This document shows, piece by piece, positions 18,433-27,003 of a stretch of DNA of 64,000 bases (positions are counted from its first letter, which is position 1; each line of letters begins with the position of its first letter). The translations under genes and the position numbers were made by a program. Below the pieces are notes generated by a model, which saw only the letters and a program-made list of their open reading frames with translations, was not told the DNA's origin and did not search any database. Where the stretch lies: assembly GCA_029779435.1 (NCBI GenBank), contig JAKPAM010000076.1:1-64000 (forward strand), given 5' to 3'. The DNA is from Pseudomonadota bacterium. Its GTDB lineage: Bacteria; Pseudomonadota; Gammaproteobacteria; Burkholderiales; Burkholderiaceae_E.

Positions 18433-19710
18433 ATGACCCGGGAGAGCAGCGCCGGCTTTCTGAACAGCATCGCGATCGTCCTCACCGGTTCGATTGCCGC
18501 GCAAGCGATTCCATTGCTCGTGATGCCGCTGCTGACGCGCCTGGTGGCGCCGGCGCAGATGGGACTGTACAGCACATGGTTCGGCATCATGGCGATACTC
18601 TCGATCGTCGCGACGTTTCGCTTCGAGATACTGCTGACGATCGAGCGCGATCCCGTGTCGCGGCACACCTGCCTCGTCGTGGTCAGTTCGGTGATCCCGT
18701 TGCTGTCGATACTGTTCGGGTTCGCGCTGCTTGGCGCTACACCGTGGATGCGGGATCTGATCACCGGCTGGCACTGGAGCGCCGCCCTGTCACTGACGAT
18801 CGGCATCTGGGCGCTGTCGATGAACAAGGTGTGGTTGGCCCTGGCGGTGAACACCGGGCATTTCCGCACGCTCGGCATCATCCGTGTCGCCACGGCGGCC
18901 TGCTGCGCGCTGCTGCAGCTCGCGGCGGTCACCGTGCTGACCGAGCACGGCCTGGAATGGGGATACGCGACAGGCCTCGGCGTCGGCGTCGTGATCGGAT
19001 ACCTGCTTCTGATGCGCCGCGTGCCATCGTACGAAGGCGGGTCGATCGACCTGGCGGGCGTCAAGGCTTATGTCCGGCAGAAGATGCAGCTGCCGCTCAA
19101 CGCCCTGCCGGCCGACCTGATCAACGCGCTGGCGCAGCAACTGCCGATCCTGTTCGTCACGGGCCGCTTCGGCGCGTCGGCGGCCGGCGTGCTGGCATTG
19201 TCCATACGCGTGCTCGACGCACCGGCGGGCGTGTTCTCGTCATCGGTGCTCGACGTCTACAAGCAACGCGCGGCCGATGAATTCAGCGAGCACGGCAATT
19301 GCCGCCGCACATTCCTCGAAACGCTCCGCATGCTAATGGTCGTCGCGTTGATTCCGTCGACGATCGTGCTCGCCGCCGGGCCCTATCTCTTCGCCCTGGT
19401 TTTTGGAGAACAATGGCGCGAATCAGGCCTGGTGGCGCAGATTCTCGCGCCGATGGCTTACCTGAGATTCTTCGCCAGTCCGCTGGGCTACACGCTCTAT
19501 ATCTGCGACAAAGCACGTCAGCAGTTGTATTGGCAGATCGCACTGCTGGTACTCAGCACGCTGGCCTTCATCCTTCCCGAGACACAGCACGATGCATTCG
19601 TGATGTACGCGAGTACTTATGGTGGTCTGTATGTGGTGTATCTGTTGATGTCTTATCGAGCCGCATGCGGAACGCCGGCCCCTCGCGCCGATTCGCTGCC
19701 TGGAGCGTGA
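18433..19710 (+). CDS. wzx: Wzx-type lipid-linked oligosaccharide flippase 1
   Basis: A 425-residue polytopic membrane protein of the polysaccharide transport family, with about twelve hydrophobic segments. The N-terminal pattern AAQAIPLLVMPLLTRLVAPA with a following RFEILL loop is typical of Wzx proteins, which move the undecaprenyl-linked unit across the inner membrane. A second protein with the same pattern is at 25758. It ends head-to-head with exported protein A on the opposite strand. Which unit each flippase carries is unknown. Confidence 0.83.
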   Translation: MTRESSAGFLNSIAIVLTGSIAAQAIPLLVMPLLTRLVAPAQMGLYSTWFGIMAILSIVATFRFEILLTIERDPVSRHTCLVVVSSVIPLLSILFGFALLGATPWMRDLITGWHWSAALSLTIGIWALSMNKVWLALAVNTGHFRTLGIIRVATAACCALLQLAAVTVLTEHGLEWGYATGLGVGVVIGYLLLMRRVPSYEGGSIDLAGVKAYVRQKMQLPLNALPADLINALAQQLPILFVTGRFGASAAGVLALSIRVLDAPAGVFSSSVLDVYKQRAADEFSEHGNCRRTFLETLRMLMVVALIPSTIVLAAGPYLFALVFGEQWRESGLVAQILAPMAYLRFFASPLGYTLYICDKARQQLYWQIALLVLSTLAFILPETQHDAFVMYASTYGGLYVVYLLMSYRAACGTPAPRADSLPGA

Positions 19711-19765
19711 TTCGTCCGGCTCACGGGCGAACGCACCGGAGCGAGTCGCGCAAGCTCAGTCCGGA

Positions 19766-21064
19766 TCAGCCGGCACCGTGCAGGACGACCCGCCAGTTCG
19801 ATCCCGTGCCCGGCGTCGCCTTGTTCCAATGATTGGCGCCGATCCATCGACCCGCGAAGAACGTCTCGGCCTGCGATTCCGTGAACGCCGCGGGCCACGC
19901 GTATCCATAGGCCCGCCCGTTACGCTGGTCCGCGAATCGCCATACGCTCGATCCCTCGGCGGTGAATAGCAGGTCGTAGTCCACGCCCTCCTGCATGGCG
20001 ATTTCATTATTGAATGCCACGTCATGCCAATCGAGGACGCCGGTGGCATGGCCCAGCCCGGCACTGGTTCGATAGCTTGCCCGCTTCGCCGACAAGGAGC
20101 CGGACGCCAGCACGCTATCGCCCTGGCGCAACTCCCAATTGAGCCGACCGGGCGCGGATGCCGCCGTCTGCACCGAGAAGCCGTTGATACGCCGCGCCGA
20201 CCGCGGGCGGAAGCGCTCGCGCACGGGCGCGGATGCCGTCACTTCCCACTGGCGTCCATCGACATTGCCGGTCTCCATGTTCGTGTTGCCGAACACCGCC
20301 CCCCCGGCAAGCGTCACTTGCAGGATCGGCACGTAGTAGGAAGCGCCCCGACTCGGCGTGACATTCATGTCCTGCCACTTGAAGTCCCCCTTACCCACAG
20401 GCAGCACCGAGAAAAGCATCGCCCAATCCAGCGGATTCAACCACCTGGCCGGCCTGCCGTTCTCGACGACCGTCGCGGCGCAATTCACGCCGAGATAATT
20501 TCTGGACGGATTACCGCCGATGTTGTCGTAGACGACGTGATACAGATGGCCTGCCCGCAGGCTCTGCGTGCCGCTCATCGTGATCGCATCATGAAAGCGC
20601 GACGTCACGTGTTTCCCGGCGATCATTCTCGGCTGGTATTGGCCCGTCGCGATCGGAGAACCCGACATGTCCGGTCGATGCGACGCACTACCGTCGTCCG
20701 GAAAGACACGGACGCGAATAAGGCCGCCATCACCGCTCGCGTAGCCGGTCCCATCGGCCCAGTAGGTCTTCAGGGACGCGATGACTCCCGCGACCGGCGC
20801 GCGAAAACGCTGCGATACCGCATACCTGTATCCACCGACATCGCCGACATTGAGGTTGCCCAGCGAGTCGATCAGGTACACGCCCGGACCGAACAGGCGC
20901 TTGAAACCGGGCTCGTCGACGGTATAGCCGGCCGGGGGAACCAAGGGCATGGAATGGCCGCCGGCGGGCGATCGTGCAAGGGCATGCGATGAGAAGGCTG
21001 ACGCGGCAATGACGACGATGGTCGAAATGGCAAGGAGAAACCGTCGAAACATAAGCGCAGGCAT
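19766..21064 (-). CDS. Exported family protein A (Sec signal), function unknown
   Basis: A 432-residue protein, first of four relatives in the locus. I do not recognise the family. A Sec signal peptide (MFRRFLLAISTIVVIAASAF, then HALA) precedes the mature chain. Conserved blocks shared with B, C and D, in order: LFGPGVYLIDSL, SQRFRAPVAGVIASL, FPDDGSASHRPDMS, LRAGHLYHVVYD, GRPARWLNPLDWAML, YYVPILQV, METGN, VRERFRPRSARRINGFSV, WRFADQRNG, WPAAFTESQA, and the C-terminus NWRVVLH. The two RFR-P blocks suggest duplicated beta-sandwich halves. Start at 21064 or the in-frame ATG at 21052. Lies opposite to its neighbours, between wzx and wzy. Inferred to bind or process the glycan. Confidence 0.8.
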   Translation of the reverse strand: MPALMFRRFLLAISTIVVIAASAFSSHALARSPAGGHSMPLVPPAGYTVDEPGFKRLFGPGVYLIDSLGNLNVGDVGGYRYAVSQRFRAPVAGVIASLKTYWADGTGYASGDGGLIRVRVFPDDGSASHRPDMSGSPIATGQYQPRMIAGKHVTSRFHDAITMSGTQSLRAGHLYHVVYDNIGGNPSRNYLGVNCAATVVENGRPARWLNPLDWAMLFSVLPVGKGDFKWQDMNVTPSRGASYYVPILQVTLAGGAVFGNTNMETGNVDGRQWEVTASAPVRERFRPRSARRINGFSVQTAASAPGRLNWELRQGDSVLASGSLSAKRASYRTSAGLGHATGVLDWHDVAFNNEIAMQEGVDYDLLFTAEGSSVWRFADQRNGRAYGYAWPAAFTESQAETFFAGRWIGANHWNKATPGTGSNWRVVLHGAG

Positions 21065-21310
21065 GTGACCGTGCAATATCCGAACCCCTATTCTCGCATC
21101 GATCTGCGCGATCCGAGCCGACAATCGCGTTTGCGCCGGCACAACATCGAGCGCCGGTTCGATCGGTAAAACATAGAACCCCGTGACGGAACGACGACCC
21201 ATTCGATGGATTGCGCTAAGATCCTGGCGGCACAGAAAAGCCGGCAGCTTCATTCACCCCGCGTGACCGGCGCCAACCTCCTGAATCGTTCGTTTCCGCG
21301 AAGGAGCCCC

Positions 21311-21346
21311 ATGACCCTTGCCGTTACCAGGGATGCGCGATGCTGA
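21311..21346 (+). CDS. Possible 11-codon leader ORF overlapping the wzy start
   Basis: ATG at 21311 has a strong ribosome site (AAGGAG at 21301-21306). The frame encodes MTLAVTRDARC and stops at 21344-21346, across the ATG (21340) of the polymerase gene in another frame. The polymerase ATG itself has no good ribosome site, so translation could depend on this leader. It may also be chance. Not a conserved protein that I recognise. Confidence 0.4.
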   Translation: MTLAVTRDARC

Positions 21347-22557
21347 TCGCCGACGCGAGCATGGATCAGGAACCCGCCTGGCTATCGTGGATACGCGGGC
21401 TGCTGATGCTGGTTGCCGTGTTCCTCGTCTTCACGCCATTCGAGTCCGACGACGGATCGCTGGGCGCGACTTATGCGGTCACCCTTTTCTGCCTGGTCGT
21501 GGCGCTTGTGCTTACGCCGGTGTCGAACCTGAAGGGGCTTTTTTGGCCGAGCGCCTCGCTCCTGCTTCCGGCCGCGGTGATCGTCCACTCGTTCCTGCTG
21601 TCGACGCAGCCGCTCTCGCCCTATTCGGTGCTGTTGATCCTGAGCTTCGCGACAGCCATCGTGCTGGTCGAATACGCGAACGCACGGCCGGTCGAATTCC
21701 TCGCCGTGGCGCGCGTGTTTCTCGTCATCAGCATGGCGGCCCTGCTGTATCAATTCGTTTCGTTCCAGCTCGGAGGAGAAGTCGTCGACCTGCACGCGAT
21801 GCTGTTTCCCGGCACGGCTCGCATCGAGATCGGCACGGAAGCGGAGTCCGTCATCCGCTTGACCGGCTTCCAGACCGAACCCGGCAATTATTCGACCTGG
21901 ATCATGCTCCTGGTGCTGGCATCCAGACTGATCGCGGGTCGGTTCGGGATCATCGAGTCGCTCGCGACGTGCTCCGTACTGATGACCTATTCAGCCACCG
22001 GCGTGCTCTTCGTCGGCATCGCGATCCTGTGGATGCTGGCGGATTCGCTGACACGCGGCGGCGCCAAACACTGGATGTGGCTGGTCGTGCTCGGTGCGCT
22101 CGTTCTGGCCGCCGCCAGCACGTTCGAATTGCTCGATCACTACGAGGAGCGCTTTCTCGGCCGCGACGACGCATCGCTGATGTACCGGTATTGGGCACTG
22201 CAGGCCTACTCGTACCTGACGACCAGCGAGAAGCTGCTCGGTTTCGGATTCCTCGACGAGATCTGCGACTGTCATTTCAGCGACCTCGGCTTCGGCCCCA
22301 ACCTGGTGATGCGCGGAGGCATCCTGGTCGCGCTCGGCGTGCTGCCGTGGCTGTGGACGGCTTGGCAACGACGCTCGGCGATGGCCGTGCTGGCGATCGT
22401 ATCGACGGTCTATTTCGCGAAGACGCCGCCGTTCAGCATCGCCGCGTGGTTCGCGCTGCTGCTGCTCAGCGACGTGCGCCAGTATGATTCGTCGCCATCC
22501 GCCGCGCCTGAGGACCTGGCCGATCAAACCCCCGACGGAGAAGGTGCCGCAACGTGA
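21340..22557 (+). CDS. wzy: Wzy-like O-antigen/exopolysaccharide polymerase
   Basis: A 405-residue inner-membrane protein with about ten to eleven hydrophobic segments and one larger periplasmic loop (around residues 145-175, TARIEIGTEAESVIRLTGFQ), the layout of Wzy polymerases. GFQTEPGNYSTW resembles the conserved Arg/Glu/Pro loop of the O-antigen ligase/polymerase superfamily. Sequence-level similarity in Wzy is always low, so the call rests on topology and position between flippase genes. The stop overlaps the GTG start of exported protein B by four bases. An in-frame ATG at 21361 is an alternative start. Confidence 0.72.
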   Translation: MLIADASMDQEPAWLSWIRGLLMLVAVFLVFTPFESDDGSLGATYAVTLFCLVVALVLTPVSNLKGLFWPSASLLLPAAVIVHSFLLSTQPLSPYSVLLILSFATAIVLVEYANARPVEFLAVARVFLVISMAALLYQFVSFQLGGEVVDLHAMLFPGTARIEIGTEAESVIRLTGFQTEPGNYSTWIMLLVLASRLIAGRFGIIESLATCSVLMTYSATGVLFVGIAILWMLADSLTRGGAKHWMWLVVLGALVLAAASTFELLDHYEERFLGRDDASLMYRYWALQAYSYLTTSEKLLGFGFLDEICDCHFSDLGFGPNLVMRGGILVALGVLPWLWTAWQRRSAMAVLAIVSTVYFAKTPPFSIAAWFALLLLSDVRQYDSSPSAAPEDLADQTPDGEGAAT

Positions 22558-23858
22558 AGGGGGTGACCCGCCGACAATGGATGGTCGGCGCGGCCGCGAC
22601 AGCGGGTTCGATCGTCGAATCACGCCATGGCCGACCAGCCGCCGCCGCCCCCGTTTCCCGCTCGTTGGTGCCGGCGACATCCTCGGGATTGCAGTATCTC
22701 GATCCCGCCTACCGACGCCTGTACGGACCCGGCACCACGGTCATCGACAGGCTCGCCTACCACTATGTCATGCGCCGGGACGGGCAGGACTACGCGGCTT
22801 CCCAACGATTCCGTGCGCCGAAAGACGGCCACATCGACGCGATCCGCATCTACACTCCTGGCGGCCGCGATGGCGAATATGCGGGCGGATCGGGCGGATC
22901 GGTCGTCATCGGGCTGTATCCGGACGATGACAGCGACGCGCACCTGCCCGATCTATCGGAACCCGCGCTCGCCGAGGCGCGCTTCGTTCCCGCGTTGCGA
23001 GGCGGCGATTTCCTGTGGCGCGGCGACCAGTTTCCGCGGATCCGCTTCACGGCGAAGCAGCCGATGCGCGCGGGGCGCTTGTATCACCTCGTCTATCAGC
23101 AGGCCGACGCGCGACCCGAGACGAACTACATCAACCTGAACAGCACCGCCACGAACAGCGAGGCCGGCCGGCCGATGCGCTGGCTCGACCTCGATGACTG
23201 GGCAAGCCTTTACGGGATTCGGCAAGGTTCGGGAAGCTTCGACTGGCATAGCTCGACCGCGCGACCCTACGGCGGCCTCTTTTACGTGCCGATCCTGCAA
23301 ATCGACCTGCGCGATGGCACGCGATTCGGATCCGCGGTGATGGAGTCCGGCAACATCGAAGCACGACATTGGCTGGTCACCGACGGACATCCGATTCGGG
23401 AACGCTTCCGCCCCAGCCGCCCCCGTTCGATTGGCGGCCTGTCCGTGCACACCGCGGCCGAGGTCGCCGGCTCCTTGCATTGGCGACTGCTGGCCGATCG
23501 CGAGGAATTGTGCGCGGGGGACGTCACCGAAGCCCAGGCCAACTACCGGTCGATTCGAAGCCTGACCTACCAGCAAGGCATCTTCCAGTGGTATGACGTT
23601 CCGTTCGACCGACCGGTCTCGCTGCTGGCGGATCGTCGCTACGATCTGGAATTTTCGGTCAGTGATCGCAGCCGCTGGCGTTTTGCCGCACAACGCAATG
23701 GCGGCTGGTGGGGTTTTCAATACCCGGCCGCGTTCTGCGAGTCACAGGCGGAGCATCGATTGAACGGCTACTGGACCGATGCCTACCTGTGGAATCCCCG
23801 GCGCATAACCGTTGATCGCTCGAACTGGCGTGTGGTTCTTCACGAAGAACCACCCTGA
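22554..23858 (+). CDS. Exported family protein B (Tat-like signal), function unknown
   Basis: A 434-residue member of the four-protein family. The N-terminus MKGVTRRQWMVGAAATAGS has a twin-arginine pattern with a short, weakly hydrophobic core, so export by Tat, perhaps folded, is likely. Family blocks: LYGPGTTVIDRL, SQRFRAPKDGHIDAI, YPDDDSDAHLPDLS, GRPMRWLDLDDWASLYG, YVPILQI, VMESGN, IRERFRPSRPRSIGGLSV, YPAAFCESQA, NWRVVLH. The GTG start overlaps the stop of the polymerase gene (GTGA), which couples its translation to the polymerase and argues for a joint role. No catalytic motif is recognised. It lacks a membrane anchor. Confidence 0.8.
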   Translation: MKGVTRRQWMVGAAATAGSIVESRHGRPAAAAPVSRSLVPATSSGLQYLDPAYRRLYGPGTTVIDRLAYHYVMRRDGQDYAASQRFRAPKDGHIDAIRIYTPGGRDGEYAGGSGGSVVIGLYPDDDSDAHLPDLSEPALAEARFVPALRGGDFLWRGDQFPRIRFTAKQPMRAGRLYHLVYQQADARPETNYINLNSTATNSEAGRPMRWLDLDDWASLYGIRQGSGSFDWHSSTARPYGGLFYVPILQIDLRDGTRFGSAVMESGNIEARHWLVTDGHPIRERFRPSRPRSIGGLSVHTAAEVAGSLHWRLLADREELCAGDVTEAQANYRSIRSLTYQQGIFQWYDVPFDRPVSLLADRRYDLEFSVSDRSRWRFAAQRNGGWWGFQYPAAFCESQAEHRLNGYWTDAYLWNPRRITVDRSNWRVVLHEEPP

Positions 23859-23990
23859 AGTCGGCCAAAAACGACCGTTCACTCTATCGGGGCCAACGCC
23901 TGTCGGGTAAGCCTAATGTTATCCGATGCCCCGGCGAAATGAACCGAGACACCCCGTTCGCGGGCTCTCCGTTCATTTTGCAGGTCAAAC

Positions 23991-25610
23991 ATGTCGAGCA
24001 TTCGTCAAAAAAACGGAAAAAAAATGCTTCTGTGTAGTCTTTTACTCGCGTCACACCTGACAGCCTGCTCCTCCGGCGACGCCGGCCTTACCCCGGCAGC
24101 GAACCCGGTGGCCCCGACGACAGCCTCGACAACGGCCTCCACAGCGGACTCGGCGGCTCCGCTGGCGACCACCCCCCAGGCATCGGCTGCAACGGACCCG
24201 GCGCCCGCCCCGACGACGTCCCAGACAGCAGGCGCCACGGCCCCGACAGCGCCGGCAACTCCCATCCAGCCGGAAGCCGTGAACAGGGATCCGTCGCCCT
24301 CGGACACGACCGGCACATCACCGATCGCTGAGATCCCCCCGGTCTCGTCGCCCCCGCCCGACAGCCCGCCTGTACTGGTCGCGCAGAACGACAACAACAC
24401 CGTCACCGACGTCGTCGTCAAGGACTCGAACGGCGCGAATACCGTCATCCCGGCATCGCCGACGATGTCGGCCAACTACGGGCCGGGCATCGTGGTCATC
24501 GACCGCCTCGCCTACAGCTACGTGCAGCGCCTGAATGGCCGCAACTTCGCGATGTCGCAGCGATTCCGCGCGCCGATCTCGGGCACGATGGCTTCCGTTC
24601 AGATCTATCTGCCGGTCGGATCGTCATCGGCCGGATACGCGTCCGGCACGGGAGGCCAGATCCGCATCGGCGTCTATCCCGACGACAATTCCAGCGCTCA
24701 CCGGCCGAACATGTCGGAGAACCCGATCGCGTTCGCCACCTTCCGTCCATCGATGGCGTCGGGAACGTTCTCGGGCGCCGCCCGGATGTTTCCGATCATC
24801 CCGGTGAACTCGAGCGACTCGTTGAAGGCCGGCTCGCTGTACCACGTCGTCTACGAGCAGACCGATCCCGATCCCTCGACGAATTTCGCCAACATCAACA
24901 GCACCGCGACGAACATGGGATCCGGACGGCCCGCCCGCTGGCTGAGCCCGACGGATTGGGGCGTGCTCTATGGCGAACGCGCCAGCGCATTGCAGGCGTA
25001 TTCATGGGGCGACGCGACGGCCCAGCCGTACGGCGGCCTGTACTACGTACCGATCCTGCAGGTTCGCACGACATCCGGCGAATCTTTCGGTTCCACCGTG
25101 ATGGAATCTGGTAACGATCGTAACCGGGAATGGGCGGTCGGCTCGGGTAACCCCATCCGCGAACGATACACTGCGTCACAAAATCGCACGATCAGTGGTT
25201 TGTCGATCATGACCTCGTCGACCGCCGGTGGCTCGCTCAAATGGGAAATCAAGCGCGGCGATTCGGTGTTGGCGAACGGCACGATCAACGATTCGGGTTC
25301 AGGTTCATTCGCGACCGTGAAGAGCCTGTCATACGATCAGGGCGTCTACTCGTGGTACGACGTGACGCTACCCACGTCGATCCAGTTCCAGCAGGGCGCG
25401 ACCTATGACGTCGTGTTTACCCCGCAGGGCGGCAGCGAATGGCACTTCGCCGCGCAGAGCAATGGGGGCCAATGGGGCTTCACCAACCCGGCGGCCTTCA
25501 CCGAATCCCAGGCGCAGGCGTATACCAACGGGCAATGGTTGAACGCGAACATCTGGAACAAGAACGCGACGACCTATGACCGGACCAATTGGCGCGTAGT
25601 CCTGCATTGA
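23991..25610 (+). CDS. Exported family protein C (lipoprotein), function unknown
   Basis: A 539-residue member of the four-protein family. The signal peptide MLLCSLLLASHLTAC ends in a lipobox (LTAC), so the mature protein is probably lipid-anchored. About 110 residues of Thr/Ala/Pro-rich linker follow, then the shared region: YGPGIVVIDRL, SQRFRAPISGTMASV, YPDDNSSAHRPNMS, GRPARWLSPTDWGVLYG, YYVPILQV, VMESGN, IRERYTASQNRTISGLSI, NPAAFTESQA, NWRVVLH. Two A-tracts (A7 at 24007, A8 at 24017) lie within the first twelve codons, with an in-frame ATG at 24024 directly after the second. It has its own 130-base upstream gap, so may be separately transcribed. Confidence 0.8.
   Translation: MSSIRQKNGKKMLLCSLLLASHLTACSSGDAGLTPAANPVAPTTASTTASTADSAAPLATTPQASAATDPAPAPTTSQTAGATAPTAPATPIQPEAVNRDPSPSDTTGTSPIAEIPPVSSPPPDSPPVLVAQNDNNTVTDVVVKDSNGANTVIPASPTMSANYGPGIVVIDRLAYSYVQRLNGRNFAMSQRFRAPISGTMASVQIYLPVGSSSAGYASGTGGQIRIGVYPDDNSSAHRPNMSENPIAFATFRPSMASGTFSGAARMFPIIPVNSSDSLKAGSLYHVVYEQTDPDPSTNFANINSTATNMGSGRPARWLSPTDWGVLYGERASALQAYSWGDATAQPYGGLYYVPILQVRTTSGESFGSTVMESGNDRNREWAVGSGNPIRERYTASQNRTISGLSIMTSSTAGGSLKWEIKRGDSVLANGTINDSGSGSFATVKSLSYDQGVYSWYDVTLPTSIQFQQGATYDVVFTPQGGSEWHFAAQSNGGQWGFTNPAAFTESQAQAYTNGQWLNANIWNKNATTYDRTNWRVVLH
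24007..24024 (+). repeat. A7 and A8 homopolymer tracts inside gene C
   Basis: Seven A at 24007-24013 and eight A at 24017-24024 in otherwise GC-rich DNA. They could slip during replication or transcription; an in-frame ATG begins at the last A, so a slipped 5' end could still allow expression from the second start. Confidence 0.6.
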
Positions 25611-25670
25611 TCGGCAGGGGTCCGAGGCGCACGCGCGACAGTGTCGACCGTGCTCGCGGTCGCGTGCGTC

Positions 25671-25676
25671 TACAAT
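25671..25676 (+). promoter_or_regulatory. Possible -10 box before flippase 2
   Basis: TACAAT lies 81 bases before the flippase 2 ATG in the 147-base gap after gene C. No convincing -35 hexamer at the right distance, so the call is weak. Confidence 0.25.
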
Positions 25677-25757
25677 CCCGGTCTGCCACCCGTCCGCCAT
25701 CGCGATGGGGCTGCATGATCCTCCGGCGGATGAAATCCGTACCGGACCCTTCTCTCG

Positions 25758-26996
25758 ATGATCCGCCACGCGAGCACGCTCTTCACCGGAACCCTGCTTG
25801 GGCAACTGCTGCCATTGGCGGTTGCCCCGCTCCTCACGCGCTTCGTCTCTCCCGCTCAATTCGGGATCTTCGCGCTGCTGCTGACGCTGGTCGGCCTCGG
25901 CAGCTACGCCTGTGGCGGCCGCTACGAGGCGGCCATCGTGGTGCCCGCCGACGACGCGGAGGCGAGCAGTCTGCTGCGCCTGGTGCTGGCGATCAACGCG
26001 GCCTTCTTCGGCATCACGTTGGTCGCGCTGGCCGCTGCACTGCTGCTGGCGCCCGCCAACGAGATGTTCGGACCCGTATGGCTGTCGCTGCCATTCATGA
26101 TCCTGGCCAACGGCTTGATCAATGCGTGGGAAGGGTGGGGCAATCGCCACGAGGCCTATCGCAGCATCGCCATCTCGCGCACGACGAGGGGCGTCGGTGT
26201 CGCCCTGTGCCAGGTCGGGCTACTCGTGGCGTCGGCACCGCCATTGCTTGCGCTAGTGATCGGGCAGTGCCTGGGCATGCTCGCCGGCTTCCTCACGGGT
26301 ACCTCCCGCAATCAAAGCTTTTTCACAGCGCTCAAGCTTCCATGGACGCTCCGCGATCTGCGGCGCGTGGCGGCCAAGTACGCTCACTACCCCCGCTACA
26401 ACACGATCCATGGACTCATCCATGCGGCCCAGGCACCGTTGACGCTGCTCATCATCAGCGCTTACTGCACGCCGCCATGGGTCGGCGCATTCGGACTGAT
26501 TCAACGGATCCTCCAGGCGCCCAGCGGCTTGGTGGGAACCGCCGTCGCGCCCGTGCTGCTGCGCGAACTGGTCAAGCCGACGGAAGCGCAAACCCGCCAG
26601 CGAACCGTGCTGCGAGTCATCGCGGGATTGAGCATCGTGGCCACGCCCCTGTTCGTCGTCGTGGCGATATGGGCCCCGGAATTGTTCGGGCGCATCTTCG
26701 GCGAATCGTGGCATGACGCCGGCACGCTCGCGCAGAACTACTGGGGCTACCTGCTGCTGAGCTTCGTGGCGGCGCCGCTCGCCGTGGTCAGCCAGGCAGC
26801 GCGCCGAATGGATACCGCGATGGTGGTGTCGATCATCGGCAATGCGTTGTATCTTGGTACGCTATGGGTGTCGCTGACCTGCGGCAGTTCACTACCGGAA
26901 GCCTTGCGATGGCTATCGATCGCAATGGCGATCTACTTCATCCTGTACCTGACATGGCTAGTGAGAATCGCGCGATTCGACACGTACCGCGATTGA
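25758..26996 (+). CDS. wzx: Wzx-type lipid-linked oligosaccharide flippase 2
   Basis: A 412-residue polytopic protein of the polysaccharide transport family, with about twelve hydrophobic segments. The start GQLLPLAVAPLLTRFVSPA followed by GGRYEAAIV matches the corresponding region of flippase 1 at 18433 and of Wzx/PST proteins in general. No strong ribosome site precedes the ATG. The next gene starts seven bases after its stop. Two flippases with one polymerase in one locus suggest two lipid-linked products or a division of labour; sequence alone does not decide. Confidence 0.82.
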   Translation: MIRHASTLFTGTLLGQLLPLAVAPLLTRFVSPAQFGIFALLLTLVGLGSYACGGRYEAAIVVPADDAEASSLLRLVLAINAAFFGITLVALAAALLLAPANEMFGPVWLSLPFMILANGLINAWEGWGNRHEAYRSIAISRTTRGVGVALCQVGLLVASAPPLLALVIGQCLGMLAGFLTGTSRNQSFFTALKLPWTLRDLRRVAAKYAHYPRYNTIHGLIHAAQAPLTLLIISAYCTPPWVGAFGLIQRILQAPSGLVGTAVAPVLLRELVKPTEAQTRQRTVLRVIAGLSIVATPLFVVVAIWAPELFGRIFGESWHDAGTLAQNYWGYLLLSFVAAPLAVVSQAARRMDTAMVVSIIGNALYLGTLWVSLTCGSSLPEALRWLSIAMAIYFILYLTWLVRIARFDTYRD

Positions 26997-27003
26997 AATT
27001 GAT

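Noticed and set aside
21318-22487. 389-codon plus-strand frame overlapping the polymerase gene
   Set aside because: Arg-rich shadow frame; the other frame has the hydrophobic pattern of a polymerase.
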